Positions 46,466 through 58,390 of a stretch of DNA of 64,000 nt are shown here, piece after piece. Both the position numbers and the translations under genes were made by a program. Source of the stretch: Cryptomeria japonica. Its lineage: Eukaryota > Streptophyta > Pinopsida > Cupressales > Cupressaceae. Each line of letters starts with the position of its first letter. The stretch's first letter is position 1. The stretch is taken from positions 1 to 64,000 of the forward strand of contig NW_026729155.1 of NCBI RefSeq assembly GCF_030272615.1, read 5' to 3'. The notes under the pieces are model-generated. The model saw only the letters and a list, made by a program, of their open reading frames with translations. It ran no database searches and had not been told where the DNA came from.

Positions 46466-47107
46466 CTGCAAATGAAAAACTGTCGCTTATCAATAGAGCC
46501 CATGATTTTCAACATTATACTGCTTCACACATTCAGCCTACCATATTCACACGAGAAAAGTCACATGAAAACATAGGAAAAACGCAGCCAACGAAAAAGA
46601 CTACAGCAGCACCACAAAAAAAACAAAAAAAACAAAAAAAACTAAGCAGCCTATACATTCAGCGTTACAAAAACACCAGCGTTACACTTATGGAATTTAT
46701 TGGAGATGCACACATTTTTTTGGTAACATAGTGTTATCCGTGCCACTAGTAATCATGCTTACACTGTCTCTAACAATATAGAGTCATCGTTTCACAACGA
46801 TTGATTTAAGAAGTTTGTTGAACATTGAAACGAATCAACATAGTGAGAGGGAGGCTCCTTATCAAGAAATGCCAGTAGCAATCCTGTAAACATCTTAAAA
46901 TTTATTTATCTATTACAACTAAAGAAAACACCTATTTCTATCTAATTCTCTTGATTTGGAGCATAAAAGGCAACACGACATCAAACTAAGAGAAAATAAA
47001 TGTTGGTTGTTGGTTCTTCCCTAAAAAAGAGTACATTATCTAGGCAGAGATAGCACCGAAGATGGAGTATAGGAGAGGTCCCTGTTGTCATTAATTGAGG
47101 CATGCAA
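46466..47107. other. Intergenic, with an A-rich tract
   Basis: 46613-46642 is an A-rich run of three CA(7-8)-type units. No gene was recognised. The right edge is the 3' flank of the lectin receptor kinase pseudogene. Confidence 0.5.
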
Positions 47108-49538
47108 CTACTGGTTGGATGCAATTGTGAAACCTATAATATCATCCAACGTGTCTATTAAGCCGTCCAACGCCTTCACCACAGTCAACATCGCTGGCCG
47201 CCTCGTAAAATCATCCTAGACACACCACATTGCCACTTTTATCAATTTGACTGCTTGTTCTCTTATGCTCATTTCGTCATCTTCATGTCCATCATAGACC
47301 AAATATGATAACCTCCCTTCCTCTACTTTAACTTGCAACTGTGAAAATAAGCCGTTCTCTGAAAGCTCTCTGCTTCTTTTCCAGCTAAAAATTTCAACTA
47401 CCATAACACCAAAGCTAAATACACATGCCTTCTTCGTGAAATGTATACCCTGGTGTCCCTCTCAGCAAGGTTATAACTTCACTTTCCTCTCTCTTAACCA
47501 GCTTTGCCAAGCCAAAATCTGAGACCCTCGCATTGAAATTTTGGTCCAGAAGAATGTTTTGAGGTTTGTTGTCGAAATGTATAATCTTTTCTCAACAATC
47601 CTCATGTAGATAGGCTAATCCTCTTGCAATATTCAGAACTACTTTGTGTCTAGTCTTCCACTCCAGCATATAATGATGCATCTTGTTCGGAAATATCCAT
47701 TTATCTAGAGACCCATTTGGTAAATGCTCGTAGACGAGCATTACATGGGTTTTTTCTGCACAGAAATCTTTCAGTCTTACCAAATTAAAATGATCAACCT
47801 TAACTAGAGTTTCAACTTCTGCCCAGAACTCCTTTTTCCCTTGTCCCGTTTTGTCAAGGATCTTCACTGCCATCCTTGAGCTGTCCGACAAAACACCTTC
47901 ATAAACTGAACCAAATCCCCCTCTTCCCAACTTTACACTGAAATTATTTGTAGCAATCTGTAATTCTTGGAACGAGTAATGCAGAGGTAATCTTGTCAGC
48001 AGATCAATGCGATCATCCTCATGTTTTTCCTTTTCTTGTTTGACCTTTTGATACTTCCTTATGCATGAACATAATAACAGAAACAAGAGAAGTACTCCAC
48101 CAATAGCAGAAATAGTTGTAACTAAAACCAAATGCTTATTCTGCTCAGGCATTAAGTGAATTTTAATATAAGCAGTAGAACTATAAAACTCATCACTTTG
48201 ATTATTCATTTGATGAGAAAAGACATTGGACTCCAGATAACAAAGATCTCTGGAAAAATTGGCACCATACCTGAAAAACGCATCTTTGCAAGAGCAATTT
48301 AGAAGGCAAAGATTTTGACAGAAATATCAGGAGACCAACTGTGGGATCGACCCATTACTGTTTGGGTAAGTGAAATAAGAAACATACTCCAGCTCCTAAA
48401 GGTGACCACCACTAGCGTTGTAATTGTTTATGAAAGTATCCGAGCGTACAACAGGTCTGTCGGTAAGGCAACCTAAATTGGGCTTTGTGGCGTCAACCTG
48501 ATAAAAAACATTGCCCTCTTTTGGACAGCTACACTGCCCACCTGTGCAAACACCATAGCTTCCACATGGCGTTGGATACTCGCACAAAGTGAGCTCACCA
48601 GTAAAGCTTGTTACATAGTCAATCACATATCTTGCTGTCCCTTTTAGAAATAAATAAAACTACAGATGTTCATCTGAATCAATCTTACAATAGAGGGAAT
48701 ATTAGGGTACACTCAAATTGATAGATGGCAATCCTCCTTCATGATAGAAATGGAGGTATTGATTGTCAAACTGCATATAAAAAAACTTCCCACGTTGAGG
48801 TCGATAAGGATACCTATAATATATTTGAGAGGGTCTCATGACTGTAAACATAGAAAAGCTGTCTACAGACAAGGAACAACATAAAATACCTTGGCTTGTA
48901 TTAGTAGGACAAGTGTTTGCTATAAGCTTCTGCCCCACCTTGAACTTCTGCAATAATAGGATTGTATCTGTGGGATGATCAGAAGACTGCCATATGATAC
49001 CGTTGGAGGTGTTATAGAGAACAAGGTTTCCTGATTCATTTATCACCATCCCTTCAAAATCTTGGGTAGAAGTATTTTTAGACCAGACGACACTGCCATC
49101 TGAGTCCATTAACAAAAGTTCTCTAGTGGAGGTAAGTATAAGGGTTGCGTTTTCCTGCACCATGTGGTCTCTGTTTGAGCTCCAAACCATTTGCAAATCT
49201 TTCAGGTTACCGTTACTGTCATAGATAACAAAGAAAGTTGCAAATGGGTAGCATGTCTCACAAGGACTCCCATAGCAAAAGAATCTGCATCCAAAGTGCA
49301 GATACATATCACTATATGAGATGTTGCTGATCAGAAGAATCGACCTGACGATTGCATCGAGGTCTTTGGATTGTGTGAAGAAATATAAAGACTTGAAATT
49401 GCTGATCAATATGGTACCTCCGTATGCATTTGAGGAAGTAAGAGAAAAGCTCTTTGCAAATAGTGAGCACAATGTAAGGAAGACACTAAGAATTGAATAA
49501 ATAGAAGAAAACAACGAAAAATAGTATGTTGTTATCAT
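47108..49538 (-). pseudogene. G-type (bulb-type) lectin S-receptor-like Ser/Thr kinase, pseudogene
   Basis: The domain order from ATG 49538 is: hydrophobic signal peptide (about residues 10-32), bulb-lectin region (MVWSSNRDHMVQENATLILT; WQSSDHPTDTIL), S-locus/EGF-like Cys-rich segment (CEYPTPCGSYGVCTGGQCSC), PAN-like Cys segment (NLCLLNCSCKDAFF), transmembrane helix (about 48130-48060), and kinase domain with LGRGGFGSVYEG, the AVK lysine, [11 protein letters not shown] and SDFGLAKL. It is a single exon, as usual for this family. In-frame stops: TAA 48704, TAG 48662, TAG 48398, TGA 48329, TGA 47594 (in the YLHEDC-R-EKI loop), TAG 47218 (in WCV-Q-DDFTRRP). About ten residues including the APE motif are deleted after GTPGY near 47445, with a frameshift. 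Such receptors sense extracellular ligands at the plasma membrane; this copy cannot signal. Confidence 0.88.
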
Positions 49539-49979
49539 TTTCCAAACTAAAAGTTGTGTGGAAGGGATTGAGCGCAGGGGAAAAATATTTTGGAATGAGA
49601 GACAACTTGAAAATACAGAACTTTCATTGCGGGGAATAGAGAAGACACAACGCTAGCACTATTCAAACTCTGAATCTCAATGGTGTGGTGTCACTACCAC
49701 CGGCGAGAGGAAAATATTTTAGTCAAAGTCCCAATAGTTAGTGATTTCCAATTCCATTAATAATCTTCATTATGCTAGAGTTGAAGGGAATACATCATAA
49801 GTGAAGCATATGTGATACGAAGAAAATAAAACATTATTGTATTTATTACACTGTAGTACTTACATTTGTATATTGCTATATATTTTGGGTCTTCAATCTA
49901 TTAAATAAAATAAATACATTATATACAAAATCAAATAAATTAATTTTTAAATATTTAGTTTATATAGTAGAGTTGGGAT
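49539..49979. other. 5' flank of the receptor-kinase pseudogene
   Basis: Contains what was the upstream region of the minus-strand kinase gene and then AT-rich sequence. No clear TATA box or other gene was recognised. Confidence 0.45.
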
Positions 49980-50648
49980 TTCAAAATTGAAATAAAATCA
50001 AAGTAACGATTAAATAGGAGTAGATATGGAGTTTAGCTCTATGAATGATTAGAGAGTGTCCTATCCTCATCACCTTTTTGGGTTTGTTTGTGCCTATTCT
50101 TTATCTTTGAGGCCATGAAAAGCCCTTTCTGGGTCCTACCATGGGATGACCAGCCTATTTTGACTTTGATTTGGTCCTAATTAAACTAGGACCAAGGCGT
50201 GGAATGCCTAGTTTAGACAATGGCACCCCAAAATTTCATGGCCCCACTTAATCAGAGGCCCCAATTTGAAATGGGGTCGAGGCTTTGTCTCAATGGTAAG
50301 ATTTGATCCCCATGGCTCCACATGACCATTATAGGTTAGCCTAATTGGTAAACTACCTAGAACCCCCAATATAAAAACCATTTTATCAACCCAATTTCAT
50401 CTAACACTCTAAGAAATCAATTCCTTCCATTCTTGCATTTATGAAGCATTCATAATCAAGCAATTTCAAAAATCTTCAAGGCTGCCTATTCATCATTCAA
50501 CCATTGTGGAGAAAAATTACATCATTCCTATGAAAGTGTGTGTCTATGATTAGAGTTTTTCCATATTCATGCCATTTCATACAACATATCTAACTACATG
50601 CAAACAGAAAAGCATCATCATTAACAATTATAGATCAGAGGTATATCT
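49980..50648 (+). repeat. Older LTR-like sequence, left part (interrupted by copia-2)
   Basis: Unusually C-rich for this window, with a TATA-like box (CAATATAAAAACC, about 50368) followed by a C/A-rich leader, as in gypsy LTRs. The copia-2 element interrupts it at 50648. It appears to resume at 57921 and end near CCTATTCCCAACA at about 58000. Borders are not fixed, and no partner LTR or coding region is in the window. Confidence 0.4.
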
Positions 50649-51992
50649 TGTTGGATATTGTTGCTACTAGGATAGGTTGTTGTCATTGATGTCAACATAT
50701 TCCTGTGTTTTTGTGTTCTAGTGATTGTAGAGAGTTGATCTGGTTGGTTTATCTGTTTGATATGTTGAATCAACTAGAGATACTTGTTTTAGTGTTGGTT
50801 TCATGATGGTATGTGGTGATTTGATCGACTTATGGATTCGAGTGTGAGGATTGGTTTTTCAATATTTAGTGTTGCAGTGTTCTGGTATTTGATCTATTGT
50901 GCTTTGGAATGATTATATCTTGAGTTGTGGATTTGGGAGAGTGTTTGGGATGTTCATGTGTATCTTCAATTCAGATGGTTCATGATTTGGTTCTCTGCAA
51001 GTTATCTTTCTAGTCCCAGTTGATGTTGTTGAAGTATTCTTGAGTATTAGTGTGTTGATCGATGAAGATTTGATTAAGTGGTGTTGGTTCACCTATTGTG
51101 GATCTCTCTAATGTGCTTGTTGGTGTTTCCTAATCATTTCCTATTTGTTTTCATGGTCTGCACTGATCATTACGCACATTATTGAGGATCTTATGGGTCT
51201 GGTGATGTTTTCCATGGTATGTAACATTTTTGGTGGTGTAGCATGTTGTGGATGATCTTGGCAAGATTTTTGATGGCGTTGCATGTTTTAGGATTTGATT
51301 TGGGTCCACGCTATGTCATATTGGCATTTTACTAGTCCAGTAGTCGATTTATGTATCATGTGATGTAATTTTGTAATTAGGTCTTGAGGGTTCAGCTGAC
51401 CTTGTAGTCAAGGTTGATGATTAGTATAAATGGGTGTTATACTCATGTAATTTGGAGATTAGTGGTGGATAGGTGTTGTGTCTGCATTGTTAGAGAGCAG
51501 TGTATGTGCGAACAAGAGAATTCATCTTTTGATGTGAAGTGCTGAGCAGAGAGTGTTTGAGAGCAAAAAAGTGTGCTTAACTAGAACTGTCATTAAATAT
51601 TTGGCAATGTTATTCTTTCAATTCATATAAACCAGATTGTTGTCCAAATGTTATTGTAAGGTAGTAAACCTTCCCTAAGGGTTCTATCCTTTCGCGTTAT
51701 CATATTTTGAGCAGTGAGCTCTAGGAAGTGTGTTTGAATGCATGTGCATTTCCCATCATAATATTTACACATACTACTACAAAATTTCATCTTATTATGG
51801 GTAGGTTCCCACCGTGGTTTTTCCCTACTTGAGTTTTCCATGTCAAAATCTTGGTGTTATGTGTGTTGTTGTTATTGTATCTATCCTTGTTATTACTGCA
51901 ATTGATTAGATCTAAACGTATTTTTAAATTATTTAATCCAATGAAAACTGATTCACCCCCCTCTTAGTTCTCCTTCATTGTCATTGCCAACA
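50649..51992 (+). repeat. 5' LTR of copia-2
   Basis: 1344 bp, from TGTTGGATAT to ATTGCCAACA. A TATA box (AGTATAAATG, TATAAA at 51425-51430) lies about 570 bp before its end and would set the element's transcription start. The minus-strand frame at 51623-51841 has a counterpart in the other LTR and is not a gene. Confidence 0.95.
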
Positions 51993-51994
51993 AT

Positions 51995-52006
51995 TGGTAT
52001 CAAAGC
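51995..52006 (+). promoter_or_regulatory. Primer-binding site of copia-2
   Basis: TGGTATCAAAGC differs at one base from TGGTATCAGAGC, the standard complement of initiator-Met tRNA used by plant copia elements to prime minus-strand DNA synthesis. It lies two bases after the LTR end. Confidence 0.9.
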
Positions 52007-52048
52007 TAGATCCTCCAGAAGAAGCTTGACCGCTTGAGGAGATATGTT

Positions 52049-52990
52049 ATGGCAACCTATGTTTTCAAGGAAGAGAGTCTAAAATTTGATGGAAGCAATT
52101 ACACTATGTGGAAGGACCAGATGGTGTGTCATTTGAAGTGCCTTTGAGATGACTATTGGGATATTGCAAAGAATACCTCTAATGTTCCTCAAAATGGTTT
52201 GGTTACTGCAAGTGAGATCAAGGATGTTGAACATAACATAAGAGCTAAAGAAGCATTACTCAGTGTCCTAATCGATTTAGAGATGACCAATATGATGGGA
52301 TTGTAGACTTCACATGAGATTTGGGAAAAGTTAGAGACATTGTATGAAGGAGATAAACATGTGAAACTTGCTAAATTATAGAGTTTGAAAGGAAAGTATG
52401 AGATGCCAAAGATGGGAGAAGATGAGAACATATCATCCTTTATGTCTAAAGTGAATGAACTTGTCATGAACATCAGATGTACCGATGCAACTCTTGAAGA
52501 AGATGAGATTGTTGCGAAAGTGTTGAGATCTTTGCCTCCTGCTTACAAATCTAACTTTGTTGCTACTAATGAGATCCGGACTGTGAGCACTATGACAAGA
52601 GACATGCTGGTTGGTAAGCTTGTTGCATTTGAGTTGAGTGAATTTGGAGAATCACATGGTAAATCTGAGACTAAATTTAAAGCCTCTATATCCGAGAAGC
52701 AAAAGTATCATCGAGGAGAGAGTTCATATAGGGTTTTTAGATATGAAAGAGAAATGAGAGAGATGGAAGAACAGGAAAGAGAGTTGGGTGAGCTTGAAAC
52801 ACTTATTGCTTGGAGATTGCCTAAGGGAGCTGATAAGTATGATGGGAAGTTTCTATTGAAATGTTTTTCTTGTAATAAGAGGAAATTTTGCTTCTAGGTG
52901 TCCTGAAAGAATGTCAAAGTATGATAGGCATGATAAATTTGATAAGCATGATGGATATGACAAGCAAGATAAATATCATAAGCCCTATAA
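52049..52990 (+). pseudogene. copia-2 Gag
   Basis: From ATG 52049 the frame reads LKFDGSNYTMWKDQM, the typical copia Gag opening, with stops at 52145 (TGA), 52304 (TAG) and 52379 (TAG). It is then open from 52385 to 52897, including GEDENISSFMSKVNELVMNI and VLRSLPPAYKSNF. The zinc knuckle near 52860 is CFSCNK, then, after a one-base frame change, GNFASRC, so the zinc-binding His is Asn. Beyond it is a Lys/Asp/Tyr-rich tail with DKHDGYDKQDKY-like repeats. Non-functional. Confidence 0.88.
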
Positions 52991-53049
52991 GCCTAACTAG
53001 AAGTTCAAATATCAGAAGAAGTGTTATTATGTTGTTGATGAAGGTCTAA

Positions 53050-54420
53050 CAAATGAAGAGTTTGAGAATGGGAATTCAAAAGATTAATTTTTATTTATTG
53101 CTATCTAAGGAAGATAATCTGGTACCAGTGAATTCTACAAGCTGTATTGTTGAGGAGAAAACTTTGGTTACTAAGATTGAAGAGAAATATGAATGGGTTA
53201 TTGATAGCAGTTGTTTGCATCATTTAATAGGTGATTAAAGTAAATTTCTAAATATGGAGAGGTATGATGGTGGAATATTAATATTTGGAGATGATAAAGC
53301 CTGTGTATTTCATGGTAGAGTTGTTATTTCTTTTAATGGTAAGTATAATACTGATGATGTCTTATATTTTTAAGGTTTGAAGCATAATCTTTTGAGTGTT
53401 GGCCAGATGGTTGATAAGGGATATGATTTGAAATTCAAGAATGGTAAATGCAAGATTTTGAATGCCTCTAGAATAGAGATTGCATGAGGAACTAAGACTA
53501 AAGGTGATTTCTTTCATTTGAATGTTGGTGGGAAAAGTTGTTTGATTTCTCAAATACATGAAAGCTAGTTATGGCGTAGGAGAATGTGTCATGTTAATTT
53601 TGACTGCATGATAAGGATATGTTATACTCAAGTTGTTAGAGATTTGCCTAAGATTGTGAAACCTTCTAATCCGGTATGTAAAGAATGCCAATTCGGAAAG
53701 AAAACAAGAATTTCATTCAAAAGTAAGTTATATACATCTAATGGAGTATTGGATTTTGTGCATACTGATTTGTGTGGTCCTACAAGAGTGAGAAGCATGC
53801 ACGGTGATAGGTATTTCATGTTATTGATTGATGACTACTCTAGAATGATGTGGGTTACCTTTCTAAGGGTGAAATCAGAAGCACTGGAGAAATTCAAGAT
53901 ATTCAAAGCTAAGGTGGAGACAGAGATAGGATTGAAGCTAAAATATCTAAGATTTAATAGGGGAGGAGAATTCAGATCCAATGAGTTTGATCCATTTTGT
54001 GATAATAATGGAATTAGAAGACAATTATCTTCTCCTAGAACCCCTCAGCAGAATGGAGTTGTTGAAAGGAAGAACAAAACTATTTTGGATGCTGCTAGGA
54101 CTATGTTGATTGAAGTAAATGTACTATAGAACTTTTTGGGAGAAGTTGTTAGCACTATTGTATACACATTCAACTAGGTGCATATAAAAAGTGATTCTAG
54201 TAAGACTCCTAATGAGTTATGGTTTGGTCATGTTCCTACGGTTAGATATTTCTGAATTTTTGGAAGCAAATTTTATATCAAAAGAGATGAGGATATATGA
54301 AAGTTTGATGAAGGAATCTTCTTGGGTTATTATACTAAGAGCAAGGCCTACTGGTGTTACAATAAGAGGTTGAGAAAGATTGTGGAAAGTGCAAATGTGA
54401 AGGTTGATGAATGCCATGAG
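53050..54420 (+). pseudogene. copia-2 protease and integrase
   Basis: The protease region contains WVIDSSCLHHLIGD (the DSG site changed to DSS) and KHNLLSVGQMVDKGYDL. The GAG-pre-integrase motif follows (MCHVNFDCM with the downstream CKEC zinc pair), then the integrase core in the open stretch 53584-54129: HTDLCGPTRVRSMHGDRYF, LIDDYSRMMWV, RGGEFRSNEF and TPQQNGVVERKNKTI, so the D, D and E region is readable. Stops at 53237 (TAA), 53486 (TGA), 53566 and 54127 (TAG) break the frame. Confidence 0.9.
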
Positions 54421-54639
54421 AAATAGATCAGAACATACGGATATGAGTTTGATAATTAGGATGTTATTTCAAAGCAACTACCTATTGATACCCTAAAGAA
54501 GAATGATCTGGTAGAGAGAGTTAATCCAAATATTGTTGTTGGCGATGAAGAAGTTTAAGAAATTGAGAATCAGAACAATCAGAAGACTATGAGGTATGTG
54601 ATATTAAGTCATTCTGAAAATTAGACTATTGGTGATAAA

Positions 54640-56250
54640 AAATAAGGGTGTGATGACTAGGAGAAAGATTGTTGCCGAAGAGATATGTTTGATTTCCAAG
54701 ATAGAACCTAAAGATGTTTTTGAAGATTGTAAAGATGAGAATTGGATAAAATCTATGGAAGAAGAGTTGAATTAGATTGAGAAAAATAATACATGGGAAC
54801 TTTTTTCGAGACCCAAAGAAAAGAATGTGATTGGCAATAAATGGTTGATCTAGAATGAATTGAATGAAGCTGGTGAAGTGGTTAGAAACAAAACAAAACT
54901 AGTATGTAAAGGATATTCATAGATGGAAATAATTGATTATGAGGAGAATTTTTGTTTGGTAGCTAGAATTGAAGCCGTTACATTATTTCTTGCTTATGCT
55001 ACTTATAAAAATTTTAAGGTATATAAGATGGATATGAAGTTCGGCCTTTTTTAATGGTGATTTGGAAGAGGAAGTCTATATTGAGAAACCTAGTGGATTT
55101 TTATTATCAAATGATATGAAATGAAGGAGACATGGTATGGAGATTGAACAAGGCACTGTATGGACTTAAGCAAGCCCCTAGAGCTTGGTATGATAGATTA
55201 GACATGTATTTAATGAAGTTGGGATTTTATAAAGGTACTGCTGATAGTAATTTATACTTCAAGGTTGATAATGATAACATATTGATTATTGAATTTTTTG
55301 TTGATGACAATATTTTTGGAGGAGATGATGATTTGAGTATGAAATTTGCTGATGATATGCAAAAAGAGTTTAAGATGTCTGTGATGGGTGAGATGAAATT
55401 CTTCCTAGGATTGTAGATTAGAAAGACTGATAAAGGCATTTTCATTTCTCAATCTAAGTATGTGAAGAAATTATTAAATAAGTTTCTGTTAGCTGATTCC
55501 AAACCTGTTGAAACTCCTATGGTGACTTGATGCAAGTTGTCTAAGAATGATGAATCTCTAAAATTTAATCAGACCTTGCATAGATCTATAGTTGGTGGAC
55601 TGATATACTTGACTCAGACTAGACTAGATGTTTTGCATGTTGCTTGTCTTTGTGCAATATTTCAAGTTGATTCTAAAGAAAGTCATGTTACTATTGTGAA
55701 GAGGAATTTCAGATACTTGAAGGGCATAGATGACTATGGTTTGTGGTATCTGAAGAATGATGTTTTCATATTATGTTCTTATACTGATGTTGATTGGGCA
55801 ACTGATGTTGATGACTAGAAGAGAACTACCAATGGACTATTCTTCTTGTGAAAGAATTTGGTTTCTTGGGCAAGTAAGAAGCAAGATGCTATTTCTTTAT
55901 CTACTACAAAAGCTAAATACATTGTTGTTGCTAGCAATTGTACTTAGATAGTTTGAATGAAGCAGATGTTGGAGGATATTAGAGTTATTTATGATGAGCC
56001 TACTATTATATACTATGATAATTCAATTACTATTAATATTTCCAAGAATCCAGTACTGCATTCTAAAACAAAGCATATATCAATCAAGTATCATTTCTTG
56101 AGGAAGAAATTCAGTGAGGAAGAAGTCAAATTAGAGTATGTATCCACAAAGGATTAGACTGTAGATACTTTTACTAAGCCTTTACCTGCAGATACATTTG
56201 TATATCTAAGAGATAAGTTAGGGGTATCTACCCCTCTTGATAAGAACTAG
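54640..56250 (+). pseudogene. copia-2 reverse transcriptase and RNase H
   Basis: RT blocks: KWLI-type entry near 54840, KLVCKGYS near 54900, WRLNKALYGLKQAPRAWYDR near 55135, and FVDDNIFGGDD near 55298, a variant of the YVDD catalytic box that keeps both Asp. A TAG at 55414-55416 replaces Gln in LGL-Q-IRKTDKG. RNase H: the HRSIVGGLIYLTQTRLDV block near 55580, TDVDWATDVDD near 55785, KHISIKYHFLRKKFSEEEVK near 56073, ending at TAG 56248-56250. Copy is inactive. Confidence 0.9.
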
Positions 56251-56370
56251 ATGCATTGAGATACATCAATTTGGTGGACTTTGTAGTCTTATCTTCTTAT
56301 CTAGATTGATGATTGGGTGTTGCTACTTAGCTGAAGTAGTCAGTGTATGAGTTTCAGATTTATGAGTTTG

Positions 56371-56577
56371 TTCTAAGGGGGAGAGACTAATAATCTGTAT
56401 GTGTATTTGGAACTATTGTCAAAGGGGGAGAGAAGCATGTAAAAAACAATCTTATCTTGGAAGATTTGTGTGCATGATCCTAGGAAGAGATTGTTGGGGA
56501 TTTATAGCATTGATTCCTTTCTTTGCATTGATTATTTTCCACATCCATATGTTACCATAAATGCCAAAGGGGGAGAT
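56371..56577 (+). repeat. Three polypurine tracts before the copia-2 3' LTR
   Basis: CTAAGGGGGAGAGA (about 56373), TCAAAGGGGGAGAGA (about 56419) and CCAAAGGGGGAGAT (56564-56577) are three near-copies. Only the last abuts the LTR. A polypurine tract primes plus-strand synthesis; extra copies are a known trait of some copia lineages. Confidence 0.75.
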
Positions 56578-57920
56578 TGTTGGATATCAATCCTATTAGG
56601 GTATGTTGTTGTCATTGATGTCAAGATATTCCTATGTTTTGGTGTTCCGATGATTGCAGAGAGTTGATCTAGTTGGTTTATTTGTTTGATATGATGAATC
56701 AACAAAAGATACTTGTTTCAGTGTTGGTTTCATGATGGTATGTGGTGATTTGATCAAGTTATAGATTCCAATATTAGGATTAGTTTTTCAGTGTTCAGTG
56801 TTGTAGTGTTCTGGTATTTTATCCACTGTGCTTCAGAATGATTATATCTTGAGTTACGGATTTGGGAGATTTTTTGGGATGTTCATGTGTATCTTCAATT
56901 GAGATGGTTCATGATTTAGTTCTTCAAAAGTTATCTTTCTAGTCCTGGTTGTTGTTGTTGAAGTGTTCTTGGGTATTAGCATGTTGATCGATGAAGATTT
57001 GATTAAGTGGTGTTGGTGCAGCTATTGTGGATGGGTCTAATATTCTTGTTGGTGTCTCCTAATCACGTCCTATATGTTTTGATGGTCCATATTGATCATT
57101 GTGTGTGTTATTGAGGATCTTATGGGTCTGGTGATGTTCCTCATGTTATGCGATATTTTTGGTGGTGTAGCATGTTGTAGATGATCTTGGTGAGATTTCT
57201 AGTGGCGTTACATGTTTGAGGGTTTGATTTGGGTCCATGATATATCGTCTTGGAATTGTATTGGTCTGGTTGTTGATTTATGTATTGTGTGATGTGATTT
57301 TGTAATTAGGTCTTGAGGGTTGAGTTGACCTTGTAGTCAAGGTTGATGATTTGTATAGATGGGTGTTATATTTACGTAATTTGGAGATCGATTGTGGATA
57401 GTTTTGTGTCTACGTTGTTAGAGAGTATTGTATATATGAAAAAGTGAATTCATCTTTTGGTGTGAAGTGTTGAGCATAGAGTGTTGCAGAGTAGACAAAT
57501 GTGCTTAACCAAAACTTTCATTAGGTATTTGGAGATGGTATTCTTTTAGTTCATATAAACTGGATTATTGTTTGAATGTTATTGTAAGTTAGTGAACCTT
57601 CTCTAAGGGTTGTAGCCTTTAGGGCTATAATATTCTGAGTAGTGAGCTCTAGACAGTGTGCCTGGATGCATGTGCATTCCCCATTGTAATATTTACACAT
57701 ACTAGTACAGAGTATCATCTTATTGTGGGTAGGTTGCCACTGTGATTTTTTCCTTAACCGGGTTTTCCACATCAAAATCTTGGTGTTATGTGTGTTGTTA
57801 TTGTGTTTATCCCTGTCCTTACTGTAGTTGATCAAATCTGAAAGTGTTCTTAAATTGTTTAATCCGATGAAAATTGATTCACCCTTCATTCTTAGTTTTG
57901 CTTCATTGTCATTGCCAATA
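56578..57920 (+). repeat. 3' LTR of copia-2
   Basis: 1343 bp, aligned with the 5' LTR end to end. The TATA box position reads TATAGA here. It ends GCCAATA, where the 5' copy has GCCAACA. Immediately followed by the TATCT target duplication. Confidence 0.95.
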
Positions 57921-58020
57921 TATCTCTCCTGTGAATTTATTCATTCAAGGTTAATTCCTAAACTAGGGTTTGACTTAGGAAAACCCCTATTCCCAACAAT
58001 TTCCCCCTTATTTTTGTCTA

Positions 58021-58357
58021 TATGTATGTATGTATGTACATGTACATGTACATGTATATGTATATGTATATGTATACATGTGTGTACATGTGTCTATGTG
58101 TGTCTGTGTCTGTGTCTATACATATAGACATATATACATACATATACCTTTTTGTGTGCATAGATATACATATATACACATACACATATGCATACACATA
58201 CACATAAACATAATCATAAACATAAACATACACATACACATACACATACCCATATGCATACGCATACACATACACATACATACACATACCCATATGCATA
58301 CTCATACACATACACATACACATGCACATACACATACACATACACATACATACACAT

Positions 58358-58390
<33 letters not shown>
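58021..58390 (+). repeat. Compound microsatellite with strand-composition switch
   Basis: The first ~100 bp are TG-rich (TATG, TACATG, TATATG, TGTGTC units). From about 58125 to 58390 it is CA-rich (ATACAC, ACATAC units). The two halves are roughly complementary, so this alternating purine-pyrimidine tract could fold back on itself. Apparent frames of up to 127 codons in it, such as Thr-His or Tyr-Met repeats, are artefacts. Confidence 0.95.

Larger units (their letters stand above)
50649..57920 (+). mobile_element. Ty1/copia LTR retrotransposon (copia-2), structurally complete, coding dead
   Basis: LTRs at 50649-51992 and 56578-57920 are flanked by a perfect 5-bp target duplication TATCT (50644-50648 and 57921-57925). 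A primer-binding site TGGTATCAAAGC (51995-52006) follows the 5' LTR. A polypurine tract AAAGGGGGAGA precedes the 3' LTR. Gag, protease, integrase, RT and RNase H relics occur in copia order at 52049-56250. By eye about one in eight bases differ between the first ~210 bp of the two LTRs, so the insertion is old. The 3' LTR ends TA instead of CA. Confidence 0.95.

Noticed and set aside
57551-57889. 112-codon minus-strand frame
   Set aside because: It lies in the copia-2 3' LTR; the matching part of the 5' LTR (51623-51841) is shorter and differs, so it is not a conserved gene.
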